This document shows, piece after piece, positions 34,768-44,066 of a stretch of 64,000 nt of DNA; position 1 is the stretch's first letter, and every line of letters begins with the position of its first letter. A program made the position numbers and the translations under genes. The notes beneath the pieces are model-generated. The model had not been told where the DNA came from, did not search any database, and worked only from the letters and a program-made list of their open reading frames with translations. The DNA lies in contig JBBDQZ010000057.1 of the NCBI GenBank assembly GCA_040905705.1, forward strand, positions 23,312-87,311, read 5' to 3'. This stretch comes from JBBDQZ01 sp040905705 (lineage in GTDB: Bacteria > Bacteroidota > Rhodothermia > Balneolales > Natronogracilivirgulaceae).

Positions 34768-37047
34768 ATGTTCCTCCGGATCCCTTCCGCTTTTTTTCTC
34801 GTCGCACTTATTCTAATCGCCTTCTTAACATTTTGCGTCTTTTATCTCTGGATGAGAACGGACGACCGTGTCGAACGGGTCCCCGATTATCGCATGCCGG
34901 CCGATCATGTCTTCGTGGGGGACCAGCAGTGTCAATCCTGCCACAACAAGGAGTGGGACGATTGGAAAACATCGCACCATTTTTTCGCTATGTCCGAAGC
35001 CACCGACAAAACCGTGCTTGGAGACTTCAACAACGCCACGACCACCGAAGGATACGACACCTATCGCTTTTTCCGCGAAGGTGACCGTTTTATGGTGGAA
35101 GCGCCGGATCCGGACGGCAATTTGGAAACGTATGAAGTCACCTATACCTTCGGATGGGAACCGCTGCAGCAATATCTGGTTGATTTTGGAAGCGGCAAAC
35201 TTCAGGCCTTGCATGCCTCCTGGGATACCGAACGCAAACGTTGGTTTGTCCTGTATCCGAATGAAAACATCCAGCCGGGCGATTGGCTGCACTGGACCCG
35301 TGGTGCCATGAACTGGAACACCATGTGCGCCGATTGCCACTCCACTAATCTCCGGCAGAACTACTTCCCTGAAGCCGATTCGTTCAACACCCGCTGGTCC
35401 GACATTAACGTCAGCTGTGAAGCCTGCCACGGCCCTGGAGGAAAGCACGTGGAGTTCATGCAAAGTGACGCATCTATGAATGCAGGCCCCGAACGCATCC
35501 GCCAGGACCTCAACCTGACCCTGGCCGCTTCCCAGGACGGAGAGATCAATATGTGTGCCCAGTGCCATGCCAGCCGCCAGGAACTAACCGGCGAATATAT
35601 CCACGGCGAGGAGTTTCTGGATCACTACGACCCACAGCTTCCCTACTATCCGTATTATCACCCGGACGGTCAAATTCTCGACGAGGTGTTCGAATACGGC
35701 TCATTCCTGCAGAGCAAAATGTATATGGATGGTGTGCGCTGCACCGATTGCCATGACCCGCATACCGCCCGGCTCAAGGCCAATATCACCGACAACACCC
35801 TCTGCATGCAGTGCCACGAACCCCGCTACAACACCATCAATCATCATTTTCATGAGCCCCAAACCGAAGCCACACAATGCATCAGCTGCCACATGCCGGG
35901 TCGCTATTACATGGAAGTCGACTATCGCCGAGATCACAGCTTCCGCGTGCCTCGTCCGGATCTGACTGAAAAATATGGGATGCCAAATACCTGTAACGAC
36001 TGCCACTCCGACCGGTCCGCCGCCTGGGCTTCCGATGCCATTGACAACTGGTACGGGGAGGAGCGGGCTTACCATTTTTCGGAAACCCTTGCCATTGCAC
36101 ACTCTGACGGCCTCCGGGCCGTTCCGGACTTGAGAAAACTTGCCGCCGACACCACTCAGCCTGAAATCGCCCGGGCTACCGCCATTTGGTTTCTGGGACA
36201 GTTCCCGGACCGGTTTTCGGATGAACAAACGCTGACTTCCATACAACATGCCCTGCAATCGGAGAGTACGCTTATCCGGAAAAGTGCCGCCAATATCCTG
36301 GATCAGTTTCCTCCGGATATCCGGAATCAGTTGCTGGTATCGATACTGGACGACCCCGTCCGTGCGGTCCGCCTGCCGGCCGTCAGAGGGCTCGCCGATT
36401 TTTCACCGGCCGACTTTACCGGAGAAAACCGGGAATCCTTTACCCGTGCCCTGGATGAATACCGCCAGTACCTGGATTTCAACCAGTACTTCCCCGAGGG
36501 ACAGATGAACAGGGGCATCTTTTATGATAAAAAGGCAGAGCCCGGCCTTGCCATCGCAGCTTACCGGGAAGCACTTGAAAAAGATCCCGGACTCAATGAA
36601 GCGAGAGTCAACCTGGCCTACCTGTACAATCAACGCGGTCAAAACAATAACGCCCTGGAACTGCTCGAAACAGTGACTGTCCAGGAGCCGGATTTCGGCC
36701 ACGCGTGGTACTCCATCGCCCTGATTCATGCCGAAGAGGGCCGGATCGAAGAATCCCTGGAGTACTTTGAACAGGCAATTCGACGGATGCCGGATCAAGG
36801 CCGGGTCGTTTACAATTACGCCATCGCCCTGCAAAGCCTGGCCCACTCCGGGGAGGCGGAAGAGGCCTATCTGGAGGCACTTCGCATCGATCCGGACAAC
36901 CCCGACTACCGGTATGGTCTGATTACCCTGTACCTGCAAAACAACCGGTTTGAAAATGCCTATGAGCACGCCGTTCGGCTGGTTGAACTATTACCGGATG
37001 AGCCTGGAGCTCGTCAATTGCTGCAACACATCCGGCAGCAGATGTAA
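34768..37047 (+). CDS. Membrane-anchored octaheme cytochrome c with HEAT-like and TPR domains
   Basis: A 759-residue protein. One N-terminal helix (about residues 7-29) anchors it, facing the periplasm. Eight CxxCH heme motifs lie at residues 55, 187, 217, 263, 325, 346, 371 and 409. Residues about 440-570 look like HEAT-type helical pairs (ARATAIWFLGQFPDRF, IRKSAANILDQFP, VRLPAVRGLADF). Residues about 590-750 hold at least four TPRs. There is no CxxCK motif, so it is not a classical NrfA nitrite reductase. The heme region resembles the cytochrome c554/NrfA-like superfamily. Neighbours (Rrf2, ric, ctaA) suggest nitrogen-oxide or respiratory chemistry, but the substrate is unknown. Confidence 0.88.
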   Translation: MFLRIPSAFFLVALILIAFLTFCVFYLWMRTDDRVERVPDYRMPADHVFVGDQQCQSCHNKEWDDWKTSHHFFAMSEATDKTVLGDFNNATTTEGYDTYRFFREGDRFMVEAPDPDGNLETYEVTYTFGWEPLQQYLVDFGSGKLQALHASWDTERKRWFVLYPNENIQPGDWLHWTRGAMNWNTMCADCHSTNLRQNYFPEADSFNTRWSDINVSCEACHGPGGKHVEFMQSDASMNAGPERIRQDLNLTLAASQDGEINMCAQCHASRQELTGEYIHGEEFLDHYDPQLPYYPYYHPDGQILDEVFEYGSFLQSKMYMDGVRCTDCHDPHTARLKANITDNTLCMQCHEPRYNTINHHFHEPQTEATQCISCHMPGRYYMEVDYRRDHSFRVPRPDLTEKYGMPNTCNDCHSDRSAAWASDAIDNWYGEERAYHFSETLAIAHSDGLRAVPDLRKLAADTTQPEIARATAIWFLGQFPDRFSDEQTLTSIQHALQSESTLIRKSAANILDQFPPDIRNQLLVSILDDPVRAVRLPAVRGLADFSPADFTGENRESFTRALDEYRQYLDFNQYFPEGQMNRGIFYDKKAEPGLAIAAYREALEKDPGLNEARVNLAYLYNQRGQNNNALELLETVTVQEPDFGHAWYSIALIHAEEGRIEESLEYFEQAIRRMPDQGRVVYNYAIALQSLAHSGEAEEAYLEALRIDPDNPDYRYGLITLYLQNNRFENAYEHAVRLVELLPDEPGARQLLQHIRQQM

Positions 37048-37137
37048 ACGCTTTCCGGCCATATTGTCCGGTGGGTTCAGCCGGACAACGGTCATCAAAT
37101 AGAAAAAACATGAATCCTGTCTGATTTTTTTGTAAAT

Positions 37138-37157
37138 TAAAGATAAAATACTCTTAA
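37138..37157. promoter_or_regulatory. Probable Rrf2-type operator upstream of ric
   Basis: TAAAGATAAAATACTCTTAA matches the reverse complement of the site at 34521-34540 at 17 of 20 positions. It lies about 50 bp upstream of the ric start, where it could overlap the promoter. Confidence 0.65.
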
Positions 37158-37205
37158 ATTATAAAAAGAAATCCTGACCTGTAATCCTGAAAGCCAAACC
37201 ATATT

Positions 37206-37931
37206 ATGCATAACCTTGAATCTGTATTTGCCACACAAAAAGTGGGTGACATCGTCGCAGAAAACTATCATTCTGCTGGTGTTTTCCGCGAATTCGGCAT
37301 CGACTTTTGCTGTGGAGGCGGAATCACCCTGAAAGAAGCCTGTGAACAAAACCATCTGGACCTGGATCAAGTGACCGGAAAACTGAAACAAACTTCCGGT
37401 TCCATGGCATCCGACAGCAGTAATTTCAATGAATGGGATCCCGATTTGCTGATCGACTATATTGAAAAGTCTCACCACCGGTTCGTTCGCAGAAAAACCA
37501 CGGAAATCGCTGCTTATGCGGAAAAGGTAGCCCGGGTTCACGGACATCGTCATCCTGAAAATGTTGAAATTTTTCAATCGTTCATCCGGCTTTCCCGTGA
37601 GTTGTTGGAACATTTGCAGGAGGAAGAAAATACGGTTTTCCCGCTGATCCGCCGGTTCTTTAACCGCTTCAGTGACAACGGGAATCCGGATGATCAACTT
37701 AAAACGGAACTTCGCAACGAACTGGCGAAAATGGTCGACGATCACCAGGGTGCCGGTGAGCTGATGGCCCATATCCGTGAACTGAGCAACAGCTTTACTC
37801 CTCCGCCTGACGCCTGTACCACCTATCAGGTCCTGTACCAAAATCTGGCCGGTTTTGAACAAGATCTGCACAAACATGTACATCTGGAAAACAATATTCT
37901 CTTCCGGAAAGCCGGGGTCTTGTTGAATTAA
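37206..37931 (+). CDS. ric: Iron-sulfur cluster repair di-iron protein Ric (ScdA/YtfE)
   Basis: A 241-residue protein. The N-terminal ScdA_N (DUF542) domain has VGDIVAENYHSAGVFREFGIDFCCGGGITLKEAC with its Cys pair. A hemerythrin-like domain follows, with iron ligands in IEKSHHRFVRRKT, HVHLENNILF and LQEEENTVFPLIRRF plus MVDDHQGAGELM. It repairs Fe-S clusters damaged by nitric oxide or oxidants in the cytoplasm. In other bacteria it is commonly under NsrR control, which fits the Rrf2-like operator 50 bp upstream. The CopD-like gene begins within 10 bp of the stop. Confidence 0.95.
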   Translation: MHNLESVFATQKVGDIVAENYHSAGVFREFGIDFCCGGGITLKEACEQNHLDLDQVTGKLKQTSGSMASDSSNFNEWDPDLLIDYIEKSHHRFVRRKTTEIAAYAEKVARVHGHRHPENVEIFQSFIRLSRELLEHLQEEENTVFPLIRRFFNRFSDNGNPDDQLKTELRNELAKMVDDHQGAGELMAHIRELSNSFTPPPDACTTYQVLYQNLAGFEQDLHKHVHLENNILFRKAGVLLN

Positions 37932-37941
37932 TGTGCTGTAT

Positions 37942-38427
37942 ATGTATACCTGGGCTGTCTTTTTTCATGTTCTGATCGCCATATTCTGGATTGGCGGCAT
38001 GCTTTTTACCGTCGCCGTATTGGTACCGGCTACGCGGCAACGACTTGCTTCACAAAAGGGCCTCCTGTTCAGCGAGCTGGGAACACGCTTCAGTCAATTG
38101 AGCTGGGCACTGTTCCCCTTACTCGTGTTCACCGGTGTTCTGGCACTCCTTGGAAAAGGTTACCGCATACCTCATTTGATCGCTGCGGATTTCTGGAAAT
38201 CCGGATACGGCATGATACTCGGTAAAAAAATCGCATTTTTTGCCGTGGTACTGATCATCAGCGGGTTGCATGATTTCTGGCTCGGCCCCAAAGCAGCCCG
38301 GCTGATGGACTCCGAACCCGGACAGCCACGCACCCGCCGGTTTCGGTCCGCTTCCCGCTGGGCCGGACGGTTCAACCTGATGCTGGCCCTGACCATCCTG
38401 TTTCTGGCTGTATCGCTGATACGTTAA
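37942..38427 (+). CDS. CopD-like four-helix membrane protein
   Basis: A small integral membrane protein of about 161 residues with four helices. It opens MYTWAVFFHVLIAIFWIGGMLFTVAVLVP, the His-containing first helix of the CopD/DUF2269-like superfamily, and has LGKKIAFFAVVLIISGLHDFWLGPKAARLM in helix 3. A GTG at 37933, two bases after the ric stop, is an alternative start. Likely co-transcribed with ric. Conserved His residues suggest heme or copper binding; no specific role is established. Confidence 0.8.
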   Translation: MYTWAVFFHVLIAIFWIGGMLFTVAVLVPATRQRLASQKGLLFSELGTRFSQLSWALFPLLVFTGVLALLGKGYRIPHLIAADFWKSGYGMILGKKIAFFAVVLIISGLHDFWLGPKAARLMDSEPGQPRTRRFRSASRWAGRFNLMLALTILFLAVSLIR

Positions 38428-38511
38428 CAATCTCCTCAATGGTGCAAGTCGATAGAGAAAATGATGAAACAATTTAACAGGGTATAAAGCGAGGAAATCA
38501 TATCAACGCCG

Positions 38512-39900
38512 CTAACCGTTGATGCTACCCCCAGCGCGACGGCCTGCAGCAGCGTGCCAGAGAAGGCCGGCGGCAATGAGCGACAATCCGGTGAGCCAGA
38601 TTTGCGGATCGATCCAGAATGCCAGTGACAGGCAGCAAAGCAGCCCCAGGGCAGGAATCCAGCGTGGGTAAAGACGCTTTCCGGCCGGCAGCATCAGCGC
38701 CGAAAGATTCGTAATCGCATAATAGATCAACACGGTAAAGGCACTGAATGACCAGGTAAACGTGATATCACCGCTCATCACCAGCAGGCCAATAACACCA
38801 CCCGTTACCCAAACGGCGGCAACAGGACTTCCGCTTTCTGCTTTCACCTGTTCCATAAACCCCGGAAGATCGCCTCGCCGGGCCATGCCCAGTATAACCC
38901 GTGACAGCCCCAGAATGAGGTTGAGCAATACACCTGTCATGGCTGTGACAGCCGCTATGGAAACGACTGATACCATGAATATTTTGAAAGGACCAGCAAG
39001 AGTCAATGCCCGGGCGACCATTATAAGCGGAGCCGCCTCGCTATCCACCGTGCGTCCGAATGCCTCGGATCCAAGGACCTCCAGGGCGGTCAGTGATACG
39101 GAAAAGTAGATTATTACAATCACCGCCATGCTGATAACAATGGCTCTTGGTATGGTATGTTCCGGCTTGATCACTTCTTCACCTAGTGTAGCGATTCGGC
39201 CATATCCTGTGTAAGCAACAAACATCAGCGCTGTGGCATAAAGTACCGGGCTGATTCCATGAAATTCAAAACCTGACCACGCAGCAACCGCAGGCCTGTA
39301 AGGAATGCCATTTGCCATGATGCCCCCGGTCACCAGTACCAGTAATCCCGCCAATGTTATTCCAACGATAACGATATTGGCGCGATTGCTCCGCCGAATA
39401 CCCCCCGCCACCAGTGCCGTGGTGCCTGCCAGCAGAAGCAATGCAAGGAGCACATGCCCCTGGCCGGCACCCCTGAACAGGCTTATCATCGTCCCGGAAA
39501 TCACACCCATGCCGGATGCTTCACCCGATACGACTGTCGTCCCGGTCATAGTGCCAAAAAGATAGATCAGATACCCGGCACAACCGAGTGCTGCCGTGGC
39601 CGCCGAGGCCGACTTGGCAATCAGGAACATCCACCCCGCCGTAAACCCGAACCAGGAATTGAGCACACGGTATCCGTATTCATAAGTACCTCCGCTCACC
39701 GGGAAGTTGGCAGCCAGCTGAGCACTGCTGAGCCCGTTAAGTATTGCTACCAGTGCAGCGAGGATAATCGCAATGAGTACACCGTCTCCCCCTATTTTTG
39801 TAGCGATAGCCAGGCTGACAAACAGGCCTGTGCCCAGTATAGACCCGAGTCCCGTCATCACCGCTCCCGGAGTTTTAACCGTTCGGCGGAGATTATTCAT
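38512..39900 (-). CDS. APC superfamily amino acid permease
   Basis: A 462-residue, 12-helix transporter. The N-terminal GAVMTGLGSILGTGLFVSLAIA carries the unwound helix-1 motif of the APC superfamily, followed by NGLSSAQLAANFPVSGGTYEYGYRVLN, the conserved SGGxYxY signature. It is predicted to move an amino acid or amine across the inner membrane. Its ATG overlaps the TGA of the upstream Rrf2 regulator by 4 nt, so the pair is translationally coupled and the regulator probably controls this transporter. Confidence 0.9.
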   Translation of the reverse strand: MNNLRRTVKTPGAVMTGLGSILGTGLFVSLAIATKIGGDGVLIAIILAALVAILNGLSSAQLAANFPVSGGTYEYGYRVLNSWFGFTAGWMFLIAKSASAATAALGCAGYLIYLFGTMTGTTVVSGEASGMGVISGTMISLFRGAGQGHVLLALLLLAGTTALVAGGIRRSNRANIVIVGITLAGLLVLVTGGIMANGIPYRPAVAAWSGFEFHGISPVLYATALMFVAYTGYGRIATLGEEVIKPEHTIPRAIVISMAVIVIIYFSVSLTALEVLGSEAFGRTVDSEAAPLIMVARALTLAGPFKIFMVSVVSIAAVTAMTGVLLNLILGLSRVILGMARRGDLPGFMEQVKAESGSPVAAVWVTGGVIGLLVMSGDITFTWSFSAFTVLIYYAITNLSALMLPAGKRLYPRWIPALGLLCCLSLAFWIDPQIWLTGLSLIAAGLLWHAAAGRRAGGSING

Positions 39901-40352
39901 TTTTTATATTCGTCTGGAAGGGCAAAACGAAGATTTAATTGATCAATTTTCAAAGCTGTATCACCAAGAGTTTTATTTCGAAAGGATTCAAATAGCTGCT
40001 CCCGGATCCCCGCCCATTCATTATGAACCGGGCAAGGATCCTCATTTCCGCATCCCGGCAGGCCGAGCAGGCATTCACGGAATACTTTCAAACCGTCAAT
40101 GGCGATAACAACATCAAGCAACGTAATATCTTCAGCAGCCCTCATTAGTGTCACGCCGCCTTTGGGACCTTTCATGGATGACAATATCCCGGCAGATGTC
40201 AATTCCTGGAGGATTTTTGTTAGAAAATGGAATGAAATATTGAGCTTCTCGCTCATTCGTCTGATCGAAACATAACCTGACGATCCGGCCGACTCTCTTG
40301 CAATGTAGAGTGAAGCCAGGATTCCATATGTACATGCTTTGGAGAGAACCAT
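39897..40352 (-). CDS. Rrf2 family regulator with three cluster cysteines
   Basis: A 151-residue Rrf2 protein (MVLSKACTYGILASLYIAR, LNISFHFLTKILQELTSAGI, GPKGGVTLMRAAEDITLLDVVIAIDG). Unlike its paralogue at 34059, the effector loop has three Cys, spaced C-x6-C-x5-C in CLLGLPGCGNEDPCPVHNEW, as expected for a Fe-S cluster sensor of NO, oxygen or iron status. It overlaps the permease gene by 4 nt. Upstream, CCTGAAT occurs twice 16 bp apart (40369 and 40385), a possible binding site, but this is weak. Confidence 0.92.
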   Translation of the reverse strand: MVLSKACTYGILASLYIARESAGSSGYVSIRRMSEKLNISFHFLTKILQELTSAGILSSMKGPKGGVTLMRAAEDITLLDVVIAIDGLKVFRECLLGLPGCGNEDPCPVHNEWAGIREQLFESFRNKTLGDTALKIDQLNLRFALPDEYKK

Positions 40353-40445
40353 ATTGATTGGTTAATGGCCTGAATTATGTGGGTCCTGAATATGAGTAAA
40401 GGGTATAAATTACAGAGGGGATCCCTCCGTCATATTTGTACTCGT

Positions 40446-43400
40446 CTATTTTCCATGGCAATGCTTATACTTCTTTCCGGAGCCGCATGGACACGGGTCA
40501 TTGCGTCCAATCCGCTCTTCCGCAACCGCCGGCTGACGCTTCGCCTGTCCGCCACGGCCCGCTGAAGCGGCTTGCCGGGAACCCCCGCTATCAACCTGAC
40601 TCCCGCCAAACTGCAAACCCATATTTTCTGCTGAGTCATGTTGTGTCTTCAGTTTGTCCAGGTCAACCCTGCTGCGAGCCGGCTGTTTAGCCTGCTTCAG
40701 CTGATTCGGGCCACCTGCTACTTCCGGCACCGCCCGCCAGATCAGTGAGATCACATCATTATTGATATCTTCGAGCAACTGCGAGAACATGTTAAACGCT
40801 TCCCGTTTGTACTCCAGCAGCGGGTCTTTCTGACCGAACGCCCGCAAACCAATACCTTCCTTCACGGAATCGAGATCGCGAAGATGTTCCATCCATTTTT
40901 CATCGATCACTGAAAGCACTACTGCCCGCTCCAGCGCACGGACCACCTCACGGCCTTCGTTATTTACAGCCTCTTCGATATTGACAACCACACGCAACCG
41001 CTTCACCCCGTCAGTGAACAGTACCTGGACATTTGAGGGTTTGTTTTCGGCATTGCTTTCACTCACCTTTTTAATCACATTGTAAAATGGTGTCCTGAGT
41101 CGTTCTTCTTTTTCCTGATAGCTCTTCACGGCCTCTTCAAAGATCAGATCTGTAACGCCGTCTTCCTGCAGACTTGACCATTTTTCCCGATCCACCTCAA
41201 CATCAACAGTCAATTGCCTGAGCATACGCTCCCGAATCCCGTCATAATCCCCCTCTTTATAAAGTTCGTCCACAACAGTACCGATCATATCTTCCAGCAT
41301 ATTCAGTAACATACTGTTCAAGCCATCTCCCAACAGTGCCTTGCGTCGATAACCATAAACAACATTCCGCTGATTGTTCAGTACGTCGTCGTATTCGAGT
41401 TGTCGTTTCCTGATACTGAAATTATTCTGCTCCACTTTCTTTTGAGCCCGCTCCAGTGACTTCGAAACCCACGGATGCTGAATCACTTCACCTTCTTCAA
41501 ACTTGAGGCGATCCATCACATTGGCCACCCGTTCCGAACCGAACAGTCGCATAAGATCATCTTCCAGAGATACATAAAACTGAGATTCACCCGGGTCACC
41601 CTGCCGGCCCGAACGTCCACGCAGCTGCAGATCGATACGGCGCGATTCGTGCCGTTCCGTTCCCAGTATCGCAAGGCCTCCCAGGTCTCTGACACCTTCT
41701 CCCAGCTTGATATCCGTACCTCGCCCGGCCATGTTGGTTGCAATCGTCACCGCACCTTTCCGGCCTGCTTCCTGCACTATCTCGCTTTCACGCTGATGCT
41801 GTTTGGCATTCAGAACATTATGACGGATTCCCGAACGCTTCAGCATCCGGCTGAGTGTTTCGGAAACTTCCACACTGGTAGTACCGACCAGTACCGGCTG
41901 CCCACGCTCGTTATACTCACGAATCTTGTTGATCACAGCATTGTAACGCTCGCGTTTGGTCCGAAAAACCATATCTTCGTGATCTTCACGCCGGATAGGC
42001 ACATTCGTCGGAATTTCAACTACTTCCAGCTTATAGATTTCGAAGAATTCTCCCTCTTCCGTTACCGCCGTACCGGTCATCCCCGCCAGTTTGTGATACA
42101 TTCGAAAGTAGTTCTGCAGGGTGATAGTCGCATATGTCTGTGTGGCGGCTTCCACTTTCACATTTTCCTTGGCTTCGATAGCCTGATGCAGTCCATCCGA
42201 ATAACGGCGTCCTGACAGCACACGACCGGTGTGGACGTCAACAATCTGAACCTTTCCATCAGAGACGATGTACTCGTCATCGCGCTCAAAAAGCGTATAT
42301 GCTTTGAGCAGCTGGTTTACCGAATGAATGCGTTCGCTTCGCTCGGAAAAAACCCGGTAGAGTTCCGACATTCGGTCGGACCGCTCCTTCTTGATTTCAT
42401 CCTTAATATTGGCTATTTGCTGTTGCTTGTAATCGTCGCTGAAGTCCGCATTATTTTCGATTTTCGAAATATTCTCACGTTCCTTTTTCTCCAGGTCCTC
42501 TTCAATAAGCGATGTTTCGGTACCCATATCGGGTATCACAAAAAAGTTTTTGTCCTCACTCGAAGGAGTAATGAGTTCGCGGCCCATCTCGGTCAGCTCA
42601 ATCGTATTGTTCTTCAAGTCGACGGCATAATACATTGCTTCGTCAACAATATGCATGTTCTTGCCCTGGTCCTGAAGATAGAAATATTCGGTCTGCTGGG
42701 TTAGCTTTTGCAGGGCAGGCTCCTGCATCATTTTCTGGAACTTCTTGCTTTTAGGAAACCCGCGACGTGCGCGAAACATGGCAAGTCCGGCCTTCTCCTG
42801 ATCCCCCTGCTCATAGGCTTCTTCGGCTTCATGAAGAAATTTGGCGATCAGGCTTTTCTGTGCATCCACCAACTTCTGCACCCGCGGTTTGAGTTCGGTA
42901 AATTTCTGGTTCTGATTGTCCTGCTGCGGAACCGGTCCGGAAATGATGAGCGGGGTCCGGGCTTCGTCGATAAGTACGGAATCCACCTCATCGACGATGG
43001 CAAAATGATGCCCGCGTTGCACAAGCTGATCTTTGTTGATGACCATATTATCACGAAGATAGTCGAAACCGAACTCATTATTAGTGCCATAGGTGACATC
43101 CGCACGGTACGCATTTCTGCGGGCCTCGGTATTGGGTTCATAACGATCGACACAATCCACTTTGAGTCCGTGGAAATTAAAAATAGGTTCGTTCCATTCG
43201 GCATCTCGCTGGGCGAGATAAGAGTTCACCGTAACGACATGTACACCGCGCCCGACCAGGGCATTCAAATAACAGGGGAAGATGGCTACCAGGGTTTTGC
43301 CCTCACCGGTTTTCATCTCTGCAATTTTCCCCTGGTGCAGCACCACCGCACCGATAAGCTGCACATCAAACGGAATCATGTTCCATTCTGTGTCGTTACC

Positions 43401-43811
43401 GGCAACCTTCCAGCTTTTTCCGACAAAGCGCCGGCACGTCTCTTTAAGTACGGCATAAGCTTCCGGCAACAGCTCAGCCAGCATTTCATCGGCAATCTCC
43501 AGCCACTCTTTATCAAGCTCTTCGAGCTCGGACTCCAGGTCATGACGCTTGTCCAGTGAATCGGCATCACTTGTATGGATGGTCTCCAGTTCAGCTTTGA
43601 TCTCGTCAATTTTGTTCTGTGTTTCGGCAGTGGCCTCACGGATATCCTCTCTGAACAGTTCCGTTTTAGCTTTCAGATCCTCATCAGAGAGATTTTTCAT
43701 CTCCTCTTCATAAGACTTGATCTCATCGACAACAGGCTGAATTTTTTTGATGTCACGCTCGCTCTTGGAGCCCATTATTTTGGAAATGCCGGCAAATATT
43801 TTGTCTATCAT
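40446..43811 (-). CDS. secA: Preprotein translocase ATPase SecA
   Basis: An 1121-residue SecA, longer than the roughly 900 of E. coli, with the extra length in insertions as in Bacteroidota. Walker A is MKTGEGKT, Walker B region is VDEVDSVLIDEARTPLIIS, and GTDIKLGEGV and ERHESRRIDLQLRGRSGRQGDPG mark the second nucleotide-binding domain. The C-terminus ends in a zinc motif (CPCGSGKKYKHCHGK) that binds SecB or ribosomes. It drives protein export through SecYEG in the inner membrane. The region about 440-490 is highly charged and coiled-coil-like. It is divergent from the rpmH operon. Confidence 0.97.
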   Translation of the reverse strand: MIDKIFAGISKIMGSKSERDIKKIQPVVDEIKSYEEEMKNLSDEDLKAKTELFREDIREATAETQNKIDEIKAELETIHTSDADSLDKRHDLESELEELDKEWLEIADEMLAELLPEAYAVLKETCRRFVGKSWKVAGNDTEWNMIPFDVQLIGAVVLHQGKIAEMKTGEGKTLVAIFPCYLNALVGRGVHVVTVNSYLAQRDAEWNEPIFNFHGLKVDCVDRYEPNTEARRNAYRADVTYGTNNEFGFDYLRDNMVINKDQLVQRGHHFAIVDEVDSVLIDEARTPLIISGPVPQQDNQNQKFTELKPRVQKLVDAQKSLIAKFLHEAEEAYEQGDQEKAGLAMFRARRGFPKSKKFQKMMQEPALQKLTQQTEYFYLQDQGKNMHIVDEAMYYAVDLKNNTIELTEMGRELITPSSEDKNFFVIPDMGTETSLIEEDLEKKERENISKIENNADFSDDYKQQQIANIKDEIKKERSDRMSELYRVFSERSERIHSVNQLLKAYTLFERDDEYIVSDGKVQIVDVHTGRVLSGRRYSDGLHQAIEAKENVKVEAATQTYATITLQNYFRMYHKLAGMTGTAVTEEGEFFEIYKLEVVEIPTNVPIRREDHEDMVFRTKRERYNAVINKIREYNERGQPVLVGTTSVEVSETLSRMLKRSGIRHNVLNAKQHQRESEIVQEAGRKGAVTIATNMAGRGTDIKLGEGVRDLGGLAILGTERHESRRIDLQLRGRSGRQGDPGESQFYVSLEDDLMRLFGSERVANVMDRLKFEEGEVIQHPWVSKSLERAQKKVEQNNFSIRKRQLEYDDVLNNQRNVVYGYRRKALLGDGLNSMLLNMLEDMIGTVVDELYKEGDYDGIRERMLRQLTVDVEVDREKWSSLQEDGVTDLIFEEAVKSYQEKEERLRTPFYNVIKKVSESNAENKPSNVQVLFTDGVKRLRVVVNIEEAVNNEGREVVRALERAVVLSVIDEKWMEHLRDLDSVKEGIGLRAFGQKDPLLEYKREAFNMFSQLLEDINNDVISLIWRAVPEVAGGPNQLKQAKQPARSRVDLDKLKTQHDSAENMGLQFGGSQVDSGGSRQAASAGRGGQAKRQPAVAEERIGRNDPCPCGSGKKYKHCHGK

Positions 43812-44066
43812 AACAGCCTTGAGGCGTTTTTTTTAAATACTAAAATAACTTACTAAGGTACGGCTTATTCAAAGTACGTTCAACTTGTCGTTTGTGAGTA
43901 AAGCAGGCCTTGTACCACAATTTGTAGTGGCAAACGAACAAATCAAAAAAATAGCTTATAATTCAAGGTTCAATCTTAGTTAAAAAACTTGTATTTTTCA
44001 GGCCTTTGTTAATTTCAAATAGAAATTCAATAGAAAACATTTCAAATTTTTATTAGCCGATGACAC
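43812..44066. other. secA-rpmH divergent intergenic region
   Basis: Together with repeat copy 4 this gap is about 340 bp. It is AT-rich and holds a hairpin-like arrangement: TTGTCGTTTG (43885-43894) can pair with CAAACGAACAA (43931-43941, one bulge), and CCAC (43915-43918) with GTGG (43927-43930). It would lie in or near the secA leader. I see no DnaA boxes or gene. Confidence 0.45.

Noticed and set aside
34825..35568. 247-codon minus-strand frame inside the octaheme cytochrome gene
   Set aside because: Antisense shadow; the plus strand has eight heme motifs in frame.
34768..37047. Classical nitrite reductase NrfA
   Set aside because: There are eight CxxCH motifs and no CxxCK, and the C-terminal repeats are foreign to NrfA.
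37137..37883. 248-codon minus-strand frame across ric
   Set aside because: The plus-strand product is a clear Ric protein; the antisense product has no recognisable features.
41475..43559. Long plus-strand frames (41475-42215 and 42708-43559) inside secA
   Set aside because: Antisense to SecA, with composition expected for the reverse frame of a charged protein.
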